64,000 bases of DNA from Agapanthus africanus. Lineage: Eukaryota; Streptophyta; Magnoliopsida; Asparagales; Amaryllidaceae. The stretch lies in contig JASDDO010000001.1 of NCBI GenBank assembly GCA_030015575.1, positions 512,053,772-512,117,771 of the forward strand. The letters run 5' to 3'. Within the stretch, counting starts at the first letter, position 1, and each line of letters opens with the position of its first letter. Below, in pieces: positions 1 to 11,515 of this stretch. The notes beneath the pieces were generated by a model. It saw only the letters and a list, made by a program, of their open reading frames with translations. It searched no databases and was not told the DNA's origin. The translations under genes and the position numbers were made by a program.

Positions 1-1370
1 TAGTGTTAAACTTATTTAATTTCAAGGATGAGACATAAATTATATAGTTGAATATATTTTATTGTTAAACTTATAAAATGATCATCTCCTTTAGTTTAGT
101 TTGATCCATCAATACATCACATCGGCTGTTGGGGGTAAGAATTCTATCCCATTAAGAATTTATAATGCATACACCTATGCGTTTGTGCTTTCTTGAGTTT
201 CGAGAAAATTTCGGTAGCACCTCCTCGCTGTTCTCCGATTACACTGCAATAGAAAGAATAATGATCATTTCAATGCTAAATATCAATTCTGAAATGATCA
301 TCCCTTCTATATTTATACACGGAGAACCAGCGAAAAGGTGCCGACGAAACTAATCTTGAAATGCATGAAAGCAAAAATGCAGGGTGTGTTTGCGTTATAA
401 ATTCTTAACTTGTCCACACAGGATAAATCTATCAGTTATAGTACAACTAGTTTCTCATCACATAAACTACATGACGGTTGCTAGAAACAAACAATTAACC
501 GCTTAATTTTGACAACCATTACGTAGTTTTATGTCAGGATGGAAACCATTGTATATATAACTGATAGATGGGGTCGTAGGCGCGTTTCGTTTATTGAATG
601 TGAGATCCTCGATAATAACATGTAAATTTCATGTTATCATCAAATTTCGTATACTTAGTATAAGATTTTCGTGTTGTTTTGAAGTTCAAGATTCAATTCA
701 CGATGGATATAGTTGAGAAACTTATTCGCAATAGAGCGTATTTATATACTCGTGAAAATTCCCTCCGCTGCGTGAAATTTCCAAAATTTTGGGCAGCACC
801 TCCCATACGTTGACACGTTTGGCATTTCTTCTATAAATTCTAATGCAAAATACACGCTATCAACCCATATCCAATACGAAGATTGAATATTCAAATTCAA
901 CACCAATTCCATTCACAATCCCAACATTCCTAATCCACTCAAATTCGGTATTAACTAAGAAATAACCAAAGACGTAACTAATAGAATTTGAATTTAACGC
1001 TACAAAGGAATAAAAATTTAAGGAATATCAAGAAATTGGTTTTATGGTTAGTTGATTATTAAGAATCTAGATTAGGGTTGTGTTTTTTCGTTTAAATGGT
1101 TAATGGGTGACTGAGATTAAGTTTAATAGTTAACAATTAAAAGTTTCATATTTTAATAACTAAAAGGCATGAAATGGTGTACTGATAATCGATGTATCTC
1201 AAGTGAAAAGAAAGTTTGACCAACCACGTCGATGTCAACCCTACAATTGCATAAATTTTTCATTTAGATTTTTATCTCGTCGCATTTCCTCTCAAAAATC
1301 TAAAAATAACGAAAATATAAACTAGCGTACTATATAAATCAATTTTTTTTTAAAAATCGACCGAAGAATA
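1..1370. other. AT-rich flanking DNA without recognisable genes
   Basis: Apart from the small foldback at 427-569 I see no coding exon, RNA gene or LTR here. The longest open frame (62 codons at 165-353) has no recognisable motif and sits in AT-rich sequence, so I treat it as chance. The stretch belongs to the locus that received the nested transposons. Confidence 0.6.
427..569. repeat. Foldback / MITE-like inverted repeat
   Basis: The left arm starts ATCTATCAGTTATA (427-440) and the right arm ends TATATAACTGATAGAT (554-569). Further in, ATAAACTACATGACGGTTG on the left pairs imperfectly with CAACCATTACGTAGTTTTAT on the right. The whole unit of about 140 bp can fold on itself. Size and shape fit a degenerate MITE or foldback element. 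I could not fix a target duplication. Confidence 0.5.
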
Positions 1371-1459
1371 TGGGCTAGACTCGGCCTTAGAGGAGAGTGG
1401 TTCGACTTCAATCTCCGAGGAGGAGGGGGGATCGATGAAGGGGTCGGCGATAGGAGAGG

Positions 1460-1464
1460 AGGGG
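1460..1464. repeat. Target-site duplication of element A, left copy
   Basis: AGGGG lies directly before the TG of the left LTR and is matched by AGGGG at 33498-33502 directly after the CA of the right LTR. A perfect 5-bp duplication is typical of Ty3/gypsy integration and fixes both ends of the 32-kb element. Confidence 0.92.
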
Positions 1465-2147
1465 TGTTCCCCTCCGAACGGCGGCCCGGACTTCGCGTCC
1501 GTGCCTGAGGTTCGGGGCAGATGCTATTTGGTTTTATCCGTTTACTTCTCCGAAGATGCCGAGTTGATTTATGGCACCGTGTATCGGAGGTTTAGACGGA
1601 TGCGGCCGATGTAGCAAACTTCGTCAGATTCCCCCTCAGGGTGAGGGGTTTTTGATTGTGGGGACGCTCTTCCCTGCAGGCGCAAGCCCCTGCAGTTAAT
1701 TACGCTACCGCATTGCGGTAACAATTTTCTCCTTCTCCAGAATTTCACTTCGTGTCGTGTGTGTTTGTTTTGTTTGTGGTTGCCCGTGGATTGTATACGG
1801 AGACTGAGTAATACCGTCGCCCGTAGGACGTGGATTAGTCCAAATCCGTGTTTACTTAGATTTAGGTTTGGTGTCTTAGTTTAAGGATACATTAATCGCG
1901 TTGCGGCTAAGATCAACTTAAACGTGATTCATTTAATATATGGCCGTCGGGACTCGTCACCTCTCTAACGTCGTTGAAGGATTACAACGACAGATGTCAG
2001 AGGAGTTCAGAAATGTACCCTCGAACCAGAGTTGATTGGGAGTTTTATAATCTATTTGAATATTTAAGGATACGTTAACCGTGTTTGGGGCTAAGATCGA
2101 CTTAAACGGCATCATTTAGATCCGGTAAAAGAGCATTTGGAGGCTCT

Positions 2148-2497
2148 ATTATTCCAGTTTAGGGATGTGGTGGTCCATGTTCCAGTTTAAGGACATGGCG
2201 GTCTATATTCCAGTTTAAAGACATGGTGGTCCGTATTCCAGTTTAGGGACGTGGTGGTCCGTTATTAGTTTAAGGACGTCTCGGTCCGATATTAGTTTAA
2301 GGACGTCTCGGTCCGATATTAGTTTAAGAACGTCTCGGTCCGATGTTAGTTTAAGGACGTCTCGGTCCAATATTAGTTTACGGACGTTTCGGTCCGATAT
2401 TAGTTTACGGACGTTTCGGTCCGATATTAGTTTAAGGACGTTTCGGTCCGATATTAGTTTAAGGACGTTTCGGTCCACGAGTTTAAGGACCCCGCAG
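2148..2497. repeat. 27-bp mini-hairpin array in LTR A (left)
   Basis: Repeats of about 27 bp have the core GGAC, six bases, GTCC, followed by GATATTAGTTTAA. Examples: GGAC 2274-2277 with GTCC 2284-2287, and GGAC 2301-2304 with GTCC 2311-2314. The loop is always six bases. Units near the left end are less regular. See the finding on co-varying arms. Confidence 0.85.
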
Positions 2498-3227
2498 TCC
2501 ATATGGGTGTGTGGTCGTTGGGACCCGTCACCTCTTTGACGTCGTTGAGGAATTATAACGATGGATGTCAAAGGAGTTCAGAGATGTACCCTCGAACCGG
2601 ACGTAGATTGATTTAGGAGAGCCGTTTTGCTCAGTCAATTTAATTTAAGGACTTATGGCCACGAATGGGCTAAGTCCCGTTGCAAATGTCCGACATTGCT
2701 TTTGCATTTCTTTTTACTTTTATTTGGGCTTTGCCCAGAAAGGATGCAGAGCATCAATTTTATTTGGACTCTGCAGAGCATCAATTTGATTTGGGCCCAG
2801 CCTTTTTATTGCTTTGCAATTTATTTTGGCCCACTAGGTCTTTTTGATTTGGGCCTGGCCCTTCAAGTAATGCATTGCATTTGTGCAGAGCACCAAGAAT
2901 CTTTTAGATTCAAGAAAAGAAGTGCAGAGCACTTTTTAATTTCTTGATCTAAATTTAGATCAAAGAGAAGAAAGAAATCTTTTCTTTCTTTCTATCTCAG
3001 AGAACCAGAGGTTCATAGCAAGTGCAAGGCACTATTTTTATTATTTCTATTTATTTATTTATTTATTTATTTATTGAAGATCACTGATCTTGTTTTCTAG
3101 ATCAATGATCTATTCTTTAAGATCATTTTCTCTTATCTCAAAGGTTTTAACTTCTTTTAGAGGGTCTGCAGAGTTCTCTCTTCTTTTTTTTTATAGATCT
3201 TGATGTCTTTTAAAATGAGGTCTGGGG

Positions 3228-3239
3228 TCCTTTTTATAG
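3228..3239 (-). promoter_or_regulatory. TATA box, sense promoter of LTR A (left copy)
   Basis: On the minus strand the sequence reads CTATAAAAAGGACC, a good plant TATA box. The same sequence at about 33006-33017 in the right LTR would be the active one. I infer the transcription start from position only. Confidence 0.6.
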
Positions 3240-3390
3240 TGCTCAGAAATTAGTTAAAATTTGTTCAATAAATCTTCTCCTGAGTGATTTGGGGAATTTT
3301 TCCCACCGTTGGATCTTTGATCCAAAGGCTCCTGCCTTATACAAGAAAATCTTCTTGTTTTAACAAGATTTATTCTGTTTTGCGCAACTC

Positions 3391-3575
3391 TTCCAGTGAG
3401 TGACACGTGTCGCATAGTGAAACGCTTGCGCAACAGCGCTTGCGCAACTGCGCAGACACGTGTCGCGCAGCCGTGCACTTGCGCAACTGCGCAGACACGT
3501 GTCGAGCTGCCGTGCGCTTGCGCAGTTGTGCTTGCGCAACTGCGCAGACACGTGTCGAGCTGCCGTGCGCTTGCG
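3391..3575. repeat. G-box array in LTR A (left)
   Basis: Tandem units of roughly 39 bp contain GCGCAACTGCGCAGACACGTGTCG. Four CACGTG G-box cores are visible, three of them inside ACACGTGTCG within full units. The right LTR (33166-33310) has fewer units. G-boxes are bound by plant bZIP and bHLH factors; whether they act here is inference. Open frames over this array are Ala/Arg/Cys-rich artefacts. Confidence 0.8.
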
Positions 3576-3761
3576 CAGTTGAGTGTTGCTTTTGCTTCTT
3601 TAAAGAGCCTTGCTCTGATTGGACGCATTGCCTTGGGCGTTGCGCTGCCGAGTCAACTTCTGACACGTGGCAAATTGCGCGCAGCGCACGGGAACCGAAG
3701 CGTTGCTTCAAAATTTGAATTTTCAAAATTCAAACAGAGCCTTGCTCTGATTGGGGAAACA

Positions 3762-3775
3762 AGTGCCCCCCCACC
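3762..3775 (-). other. Polypurine tract of element A
   Basis: On the minus strand GGTGGGGGGGCACT directly precedes the 3' LTR. A purine tract here is the expected plus-strand primer of an LTR retrotransposon and confirms the minus orientation. The same tract, slightly changed, precedes the LTRs of B and C. Confidence 0.85.
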
Positions 3776-3779
3776 GTTG

Positions 3780-3870
3780 CGCTCACGTGGCTCGCACGTG
3801 AGTGCAGCGGTGGCAAGACCCCGACCGTTGGATCATGGAGGTCAGGTGAAGAGACGCAGGCGTCTATAAA
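3780..3870 (+). promoter_or_regulatory. Promoter of the antisense PMD gene in element A
   Basis: Two CACGTG G-boxes (3784-3789 and 3795-3800) form a near palindrome and are followed by TATAAA at 3865-3870. The arrangement is kept in diverged element C (CACGTG 60171-60176 and 60182-60187, TATAAA 60252-60257), although the sequence around it has drifted. Conservation of both G-boxes and TATA, pointing toward the antisense gene, is the evidence that this is a promoter. Confidence 0.65.
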
Positions 3871-4653
3871 TGGGAACCTTGGTCCTTAAAAAACTTCACC
3901 GTTTCAAGAACTTTGATTCAGAGCCTTGCTCTTGCTTAAAAACTTTTAGAGCCTTGCTCTTGCTTCTTCCCAAGAACTTTGAAGTTCAGAACTTAGAATC
4001 ACCCTTAGGTAAAAATTAGTTTAAATTAATTTTAATTAACAGAGCCTTGCTCTTGTAGATCTTTGATCTAAAGAAAAACCCCTTTGGGGTTTCTTCAACA
4101 GGGCCTTGCTCTCATAGATCTTTGATCTAAAGAAGACCCCTTTGGGGTTTCATCCACAGAGCCTTGCTCTCAAAAATTTACAAAGATCTTATTCCTGGGT
4201 TTTAACCCCTGAACAGAGCCCTGCTCATAGATCAAATAGAGAACTCCTAAAAGTTTTCATGGATCTTTAAGATCCAAAAAATTTTAATTCTTAAGAGTTA
4301 TAATTTTTCATTACTACTACAGAGCTGAGCTCTTTTTTTTAAGAAGTTTTATTCCTTTGAGACCAGAGTTTGACAAATGTCACTCTGTGACAGAGCTTTG
4401 CTCTAAAAAGAGGAGATTTTCTCCTTGTCTCTAGGGATTCCCCCCCAATGAGGATATTCTCTTGGGGGTCTTTTTTATTGACTGACAGTCTCATCCAATG
4501 ATGGGACTGTCTTATCAAATGATGCGCCGTCATCTTGATTTTGTGGGTCCCCCTTTGGTCCCCTACCTACTGCATTGTAGTGTGATGTAGGCCTTTGAAA
4601 TGTGAAGCGTCGGAACACTAACGGTTATGTTTTTTTTTTTGTCTACAGGAAAC
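3871..4653 (+). other. Leader / first intron region of antisense gene, rich in short palindromes
   Basis: No open frame of note. The stretch is packed with perfect short inverted repeats with three-base loops: AGAGC/GCTCT at 3920-3932, 3948-3960 and 4041-4053, TAGATC/GATCTA at 4056-4070, AAACCCC/GGGGTTT at 4076-4092. It ends in a T-rich tract and CTACAG (4640-4645), a splice acceptor just before the ATG at 4654. The matching acceptor GCACAG is present in element C (61022-61027). I infer a 5' untranslated exon and an intron here. Confidence 0.55.
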
Positions 4654-7600
4654 ATGTCTGAAGATTTGTCTTTCCCTTTTGTTCGCTCAGAAGGAGGGTT
4701 CCCACATGCACCAGTGGACCGGGTGGTGTTTGCTCTGATCAAAGATCACGATCCCGAGTGCAAGAGACTTCACCTATGGGGGAGGTGGTACAGCCAGATT
4801 ATCCAAGGCCGTCGCAGCTTTAGTTCTGCCTCACCCTCCGAGCCCATAGTTACGATCCCTTACGCGGACAAGCCCCCGGTGGAGTATGCCGTGGAGGTTA
4901 AAAATTGGAATTCCGACGACCTCCTCCAGCCTGCAATCGGTGCCATTCCGGTGCAGCCGCCGCCGGCTATAGATATCTTGGGGAGGCGAATCTGTCAGGG
5001 TGAAGCACGCCCTTGGGGACAGGCGTACAATATTGGACTGACTCCGCGACCGCTTGCCGGATATCTGCCATGGGCCCGGTACATCTTGGCGGCGAAAAGG
5101 GCTCACTTGACGAGGATCGGTTTATATTCGGCCGTCTACGTTTCGCTTTTCGAGTATCCTTCTTCTCCAACGTGGTGGATAAAGGCATTTATTGAACAAT
5201 GGAATATCCCCACCCACACCTTCTTGACAGCGGATAGGGAAGTCTCCATCTCTTTAGAAGAATTTGTTGAGATTTCAGGTCTACCAGTGAGGGGGGAGCA
5301 CTACGAGGAGCTGCTCCCTCCTGACGAGTACGTCTTTGCCACTAAGCAGTTGGTATTCGACTTAACTCCGGAAAATGCCATCCAGCATCAGCATCCGGGC
5401 TTGGTGAAGGTGTTGGAGATTTATGAGGAACTCCATTTGGAATTGGGCGACCGAGGCATCAGTTTCGCGGACTTCATTGCTCGTTTTATCCGCCCGGAGT
5501 TTTTATCAGAGCAGGGCGAGAAGTTCGCCCAGCTTGCTGACCCTTTTGGTTTCGGCTTGGACCGCCGACCTTCATCGGAAAATGACCAGCGGGATTTTTA
5601 TCTCCCCGGCACTGCCAGCGTCCCTTTTTCAGAGATCGCCGTTCCTGGCATGGACGAGGAGACTTTTTTTATAGGGTTCTTGGGTCTATGGCTATGCAGC
5701 TTTGCGCTCCCCATTCATCCACGCCTCATGCGGTCTTCCGTCTTTTACCCGGCGCATCAAATGGCGGCTGGTTTGCAGCTATCGGTAGGGATTGCCGGGC
5801 TGGCTTACCTTTATAATGGACTTAGTGTAGCGGCGGACGCTAATGAGCCTGGGGTACAGCCTGCTAACTTCCCGATGCACTACTTCACTTCTTGGATGGA
5901 GCTACATGTGCGAGGGGTGTTTGGTGCTCATAAGACTCCTCCGTTCTTTGAGAAATTCAAACTCCCAAGAATCATGCGGCTTATCGGGGCTTCAATTGTT
6001 GTTGCACCGCCGCGGGAGTCTAGGGGACTGCTCCTGCGTTCACATCTAGTCGGAGCGAAGACCTCTTTTGTGGATAAGGTCATCACCATAGGTTCCGAGA
6101 CCACTAAGTTAGTGGTGTCGCTGCGTGATGATTTTAAGGGCGGTGTTTCTGTATTGAAGGCTCGAGAAATCCTCCATCTTTACTCCATTCGGCCGGGCTA
6201 CCTAGTATTCAGGCAGAATGAGACGGCTCTTTTTATGAGGTATAACCCGCATCGATTTGCCCGACAATCAAGTTACAATCAAGGGATCCCGTTGGAAGCC
6301 TTTCTGGAAACACCCGCGGTTGGCCCAGAGGGGGTAAGGAATGCGATGCATCATTTCATCCGGCTCAATACAGGCTCCTATTTTTTTATTAGTGAACCCA
6401 GCTGTACCCCTAAGATGCTTAATTCATATATGGCCTGGTATGCGCACGCGATGGGCCCAATCATCTTGATGGAGAAACACCTGCTGGTCGACCGTAGGGC
6501 TGCGCCTCCTGGCGGTGATCGTAAGGCTCCCTTGCAGCCCAGGATCCAGGTCATCCCCCCGATAAAAGATGCCGGAGCTGACCGACCACGCGTGTTGGCC
6601 CCCCCACGTGGATTGCCATTGCCCACTACAGTGGATGCACCGCCGGCGCCCCGTGCTCCCACAAAGACGGTTAATGTGGTATCACCAGGGTCTGGCGGAG
6701 GAGCAGAGATCGGGACTCGCCGCCCTAAAGTGACTGCCAAGCGCAAATCCGCTCCGGGCTGATCTAAAGCTGGTGGACAGAAGAAGAAGAAGTCCACCCT
6801 ATCCCTCGACACGATCCTTAACTTAGAGCCTGCGGTTCCTCCTGCCGAGGCCATATGCGAGTATGGCAGCAATGAGGGCTTCGTGGTGGACCCTGAGGAC
6901 ACCAATTTAGCTGCCGCCATTGCAGCTTCGGAGCGATCGGCGAGCCTTGAAGCGATGTTAAGCAAACTCGCTGAGTCCGGTAATCATCAGACTCTTTATT
7001 TGTCATTTTACTGCATTTTTATTACTATCTTTAGCTAATATTTGCTTCGTTCTCCACAGGCATTTCTACTGAAGAGGCCATTGCTGCTTCTTTGAAGACC
7101 TTCCAGGAGGAGGAGAAGAAGCGTGTCCCAGCAGGCGTTGGTATGTCCTACCCTTTTCCCTTTCGTAATGAAAGTTTGTTATCTTCTCTGATACTCAACC
7201 TAATCTTCTTTTGTTTCTTTGCAGAGGTTATATCAGTTGACGCTGGGATCCCTCCTGGGCCTGTTACTGAAGTCCCAGCTTCATCGAAGTTGCCACAAGA
7301 GCCCCGGCTTGACAAGACGATGAGGGATGCCTTGAAGAATCTAGAGGCATCCCTATATACGGATGAGGAAGCCTCACTCAGGGAAGCTCTAGTGCCATCC
7401 GTCTCAACGGCTCGGGAGGAGCGGAAGCGGTTGAGGCGTGCAGCAAAGGCGCGTAAAGCTGCTTTGGCAGCGGGAGCGGGTCCCAGTACCATTCCTCGCG
7501 CTGACACTCCTTCCGAAGCAGGGGCGAGCAGAGCTGCTTTGGCCACAGGAGCGGGCCTTAGCACTATTCCTCGTGCTGACACTCCCTCTGAAGAGGCCCC

Positions 7601-9544
7601 TGCCGCCCTGTCTACTGCTCGTAGGCAAGTGGCGCGCGCGGCTCGGAGTGCGAACGATAAGTCCTCTTCAGGTAACACTTCTTCCAGAACCTTATTGTAA
7701 GAATTATCTAGCCATTGGCTCATACGCGTTCCATCTTTCAGGGCCAAGTCCGACTGAGGGAGAGGCGGAGACCGTTGGCCCCCAGGAAACGGCGGAGGCG
7801 GCGCCTGCCGAACCTGCGCCGACGGTGGGGCGCGTCGTTGGGGCCACGGGACCTGAAACAGAGGTCGAGGAATCCGCCGCCGAGAGGGTCATTGATACCG
7901 CTCCTGACGTGACGGTAGATGAGATGATCGTCTTAACCTAGGCGAAGGCGGTAGAAGGCGAAGCGCTCGAGGCTGGAGATCTCGCGGTGACGGTAGATGA
8001 GACAACCGTGACCGCAGGATCCGTAGGAGTAGCGGTTGAGGTCGCCACGATTCCTGAGGACGAGCCAGCCGCTCCTTCTCTGGAATCTGGCAATACTCCA
8101 ATCATAGCCCTCCCCGCGTATGGTTCCTTGCCGTCTCCAGGGCTTGCGAGCACAACAACGGTTCCCATCGAGTCGGGTGACGAGGCTACGGGTGGTGGCC
8201 TGATGTCAATGGAGGAAGGAATTGCCTCAGTCTCGGCTGGCAGTTCGTCGGGTAAGTTTCGGGTTACTATCGTTTCCCCCCCTTTATTATATATCTTGCG
8301 ATCTCTTCTAACAAGCTTGTCTTTGCAGGTGCGGCCAGTGCCGACGCTCCATTGATTGAAGGAGCACCGTCAATTACTGCTTTGGCGGTGGTCACTTCCC
8401 CGTCTTCCCTCGTGCCATCGCGGATGTTGGAAGGTATGGATTTGCGACTCACAATTTAATCTTTCAAACGTGTAGTTCATGGACTAACGCCATACCACCG
8501 CATCTTTTCAGGAGTGCTCTTTGATCATCTATATCAAGTGTTGCTCCCACACTTCTCCTTCCCATCCGAACTTGCTTCTCCTTCTAGTGGCGCTGGTGAG
8601 TGTATGTTCACTACAACATCTTTGTTCATCCCCTTTTTTCTTTAGCAATTGAATGATTTCTGACTTTTCCTTTTCTTTATTGTAGTGCCGCAAATCGAAG
8701 GAGGGGATGCAAGACCTGCCGCGCTACCGGCCCTTCCGGCTTTGCCGTCTGTTGCCGCTGGTATAGCAAATCCCCTTTTTTGGTAACCCTTAAACATATC
8801 TTGAACCATCGTTTAACCATGTTTTGCTTTGCAGCTATTGTTCCGGCTCCGGTCCCTTCTGAGTCTCACGTCCTTGCACCGGCAGGCCCTTTCTTGAAAC
8901 GCCCGTCTTCAAAGGGTGCTGTGATGAGTTTGGGCATGCTGAGCGGGTACATCGAAGAGCTCAACATGGACGCTCTCCCTTCTGCCGTAGATTTCGCTGT
9001 GGAGGTTAATCCAATGTTGGCGGCGCTCGTAAATTTTCATAACGAAGGCGTCGTCGGATCTTGGGTTAATCACTGCAGGGAGATCGAGGCCTGTCTATAC
9101 CGGCAGGAGTCGACGCGCCCTTCTCCCGAAGTTTTAGCCCTGAGCACCCAACGCACAACTTGGCTCGAGCAAAGCACTTCGCACTCCCGCCACTTGGAGC
9201 AAGAAGCAGCTTTAAGACTAAGGGAATGCCAAAAGACCTCGAACGAAATGGCCCATCTGCGTGCTGAGGTTGAGGCAAATGCTGCCCAAGTGAAGACTAT
9301 CTTTGAGGGTCTCTTGGAGCGCATCTCCCATGGGCTAAACTTAAAGCGGAAGCTTGACGTAGCTGAGCGCAATATCCCAAGTCGGGAAGCTGCCTATCAG
9401 GTCGTCAGGGAGCAGCTTGCGTCGGTCTTGCAGCAACGAGCCCAAGTGGAGGCGGAGCTGGCGGTGATAGCTGATCAAGAGAAGGCATGGAGAGACATAT
9501 GCGAGCAATTGCTACATTTATGCAAGACGCTTCCTTCCCAATAA
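4654..9544 (+). pseudogene. Antisense plant-mobile-domain (PMD) gene carried by element A, eight exons
   Basis: The protein starts MSEDLSFPFVRSEGG. It has a plant mobile domain over roughly the first 480 residues (motifs LHLWGRW, DILGRRICQG, WWIKAFIEQWN, VEISGLPV), then low-complexity Ala/Pro/Ser linkers and a C-terminal coiled coil in exon 8. PMD proteins occur as host genes (MAIL1/MAIN type) and as extra genes in gypsy elements. Proposed exons: 4654-6979, 7060-7140, 7225-7671, 7742-8251, 8329-8433, 8512-8595, 8686-8760, 8835-9544. All seven introns are GT-AG and phase 1. Two stops interrupt the frame, TGA 6760-6762 and TAG 7939-7941; coding-like sequence continues after both, so this copy is a recent pseudogene unless the stops are spliced out. 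It lies on the strand opposite gag-pol. Cellular function is unknown. Confidence 0.8.
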
Positions 9545-9635
9545 TTCTCCTTGTATCATTTGTCTTTGTAAAGTATATGTATATATATTTTTTATTCTTT
9601 AGCACAATGTATCCTGTACTCAATCAATATTTATG

Positions 9636-9641
9636 AATAAA
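9636..9641 (+). terminator. Polyadenylation signal of the antisense gene
   Basis: AATAAA lies about 90 bases after the stop codon of exon 8, in a T-rich context. This supports an independent plus-strand transcript that ends before the repeat region. Confidence 0.5.
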
Positions 9642-9775
9642 AGATGCACATTTTTGTAATGTCTTGTGTCATTTCTTCGTCTTTTCTTTCTTTTATTATC
9701 AGTACGCCACTTTAGTAACCATAATTGACGGATGATTAGGATGAGTATCCCAACCTTCTTAAGAAGTAGCGATGG

Positions 9776-9990
9776 CTTAGGCCGCAGGTTTAGATCTGCT
9801 GCCTAAGGCTTTTCAACTCTGTAAGCCGTGAGGGTCTCACAGAGACTTTTCTCCCTACGGGTCGAGAGGATCTTGTAGGCGGATTTTCTCCTTAGGAATC
9901 GTGAGGATTCCTAAGTGTAGTCTTCTCTCATAGGTCGTAAGGATCCTATAAGAGAATTTTTCCCTCTTACGAGTCGAGAGGATTCGTAAG
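9776..9990. repeat. Hairpin block 1 (TCGTGAGGAT family), element A
   Basis: Consecutive hairpins. CTTAGGC/GCCTAAG (9776-9807). CTCTGT/ACAGAG (9817-9844). CCTAC/GTAGG (9854-9879). A perfect 10-bp stem CTTAGGAATC/GATTCCTAAG around gtgag (9891-9915). CTCTCATAGG/CCTATAAGAG with one mismatch (9925-9954). CTTACGA/TCGTAAG (9966-9990). The middle of most units resembles TCGTGAGGAT. No protein or known RNA family fits. Confidence 0.85.
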
Positions 9991-10139
9991 TGGTTGTTTC
10001 CCTCTTTGTCGAAATTCAACTTTGGAGAGTGGGACCCGTGAATAGTATGTAAGAGACCATTTTGGATTGACTTGCAGGGACCCATCGCCCAGGAAGCAAG
10101 TTTTTTAATCCTTGCTACCCGGGACTTTATCTTGCAATG

Positions 10140-11515
10140 TGGAACGAAACGGGAATTCTCTCACGGAGACTGTGGTGGCTCTGCGAGTTGACGTGGGTTG
10201 GGAGGCTCTCGTCACAGAGTATTTGTATCCGTGAGTCGAGGAGTTTGCTAGGGATTATTTGTTTCCCAAGCGCCAAGGATTATTTGTTTCCTTGGGGTTT
10301 GAAACGAGTCGAGGATTCCTACGGAGGCACTGGTGGCTCTGCGGGTCGACGCGGATCAGAAGGCTCTCGTCAAGGAGTGCTTGTATCCGTGAGTCGATGA
10401 ATTTTGCTAGGGATTATTTGTTTCTCAAGCGCCAAGGATTATTTGTTTCCTTGGGGTTTGAAACGAGTCGAGGGTTCCTACGGAAGTACTGGTGGTTCTG
10501 CGGGTCGACGCGGATCAGAAGGCTCTCGTCAAGGAGTGTTTGTATCCGTGAGTCGAGGAGTTTGGTAGGGATTATTTGTTTCCCAAGCGCCAAGGATTAT
10601 TTGTTTCCTTGGGGTTTGAAACGAGTCGAGGGTTCCTACGGAGGCACTGGTGGCTCTGCGGGTCGACGCGGATCAGAAGGCTCTCGTCAAGGAGTGTTTG
10701 TATCCGTGAGTCGAGGAGTTTGCTAGGGATTATTTGTTTCCCAAGCGCCAAGGATTATTTGTTTCCTTGGGGTTTGAAACGAGTCGAGGATCCCTACGGA
10801 GGCATTGGTGGCTCTGCGAGTCGACGCGGATCAGAAGGCTCTCGTCAAGGAGTGTTTGTATCCGTGAGTCGAGGAGTTTGCTAGGGATTATTTGTTTCCC
10901 AAGCGCCAAGGATTATTTGTTTCCTTGGGGTTTGAAACGAGTCGAGGATCCCTACGGAGGCACTGGTGGCTCTGCGAGTCGACGCGGATCAGGAGGCTCT
11001 CGTCAAGGAGTGTTTGTATCCGTGAGTCGAGGAGTTTGCTAGGGATTATTTGTTTCCCAAGCACCAAGGATTATTTGTTTCCTTGGGGTTTGAAACGAGT
11101 CGAGGATTCCTACGGAGACACTGGTGGCTCTGTGGGTCGACGCGGATCAGAAGGCTCTCGTCAAGGAGTGTTTGTATCCGTGAGTCGAGGAATTTGCTAG
11201 GGATTATTTGTTTCCCAAGCGCCAAGGATTATTTGTTTCCTTGGGGTTTGAAACGAGTCTAGGATTCCTACGGAGGCACTGGTGGCTCTGTGGGTCGACG
11301 CGGATCAGAAGGCTCTCGTCAAGGAGTGTTTGTATCCGTGAGTCGAGGAATTTTGCTAGGGATTATTTGTTTCCCAAGCGCCAAGGATTATTTGTTTCCT
11401 TGGGGTTTGAAACGAGTCGAGGATTCCTGCGGAGGCACTGGTGGCTCTGCGGGTCGACGCGGATCAGAAGGCTCTCGTCATGGAGTGTTTGTATCCGTGA
11501 GTCGAGGAATTTTGC
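10140..11515. repeat. 158-bp tandem array, about eight units, element A
   Basis: The marker GGGATTATTTG recurs at 10251, 10410, 10568, 10726, 10884, 11042, 11200 and 11359, giving a 158-159 bp period. Each unit repeats GGATTATTTGTTTCC twice around CCAAGCGCCAAGG or a variant and then a GTCGACGCGGATCAG segment. Open frames of about 102 codons recur once per unit and are by-products of the repeat. It lies in the 3' region of the element, where Tat elements are known to spawn satellite repeats. Confidence 0.92.

Larger units (their letters stand above)
1465..3761 (-). repeat. 3' LTR of element A (left copy)
   Basis: The sequence is matched almost base for base by 31268-33497. It begins TG and ends CA, with near-palindromic tips (TGTTCCCC and GGGGAAACA). 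It contains the 27-bp mini-hairpin array (2148-2497), a dense run of short palindromes (2700-3330), a minus-strand TATA box (3228-3239) and a G-box array (3391-3575). It is longer than the right copy mainly because these arrays carry more units. Confidence 0.93.

Noticed and set aside
2215-2571. ORF with repeated SDRNVLKLI (also 32018-32347)
   Set aside because: Reads the 27-bp mini-hairpin array; 27 is divisible by three so the frame stays open.
3762-3790. Search for a primer binding site after the left LTR of A
   Set aside because: The sequence there is a C-run (purine tract on the minus strand), not a TGG-type site; the primer site is beside the right LTR, giving minus orientation.
4654-9544. 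PMD gene considered as an ordinary host gene flanked by repeats
   Set aside because: It lies wholly inside the LTR-bounded element A and recurs at the same internal position in element C.
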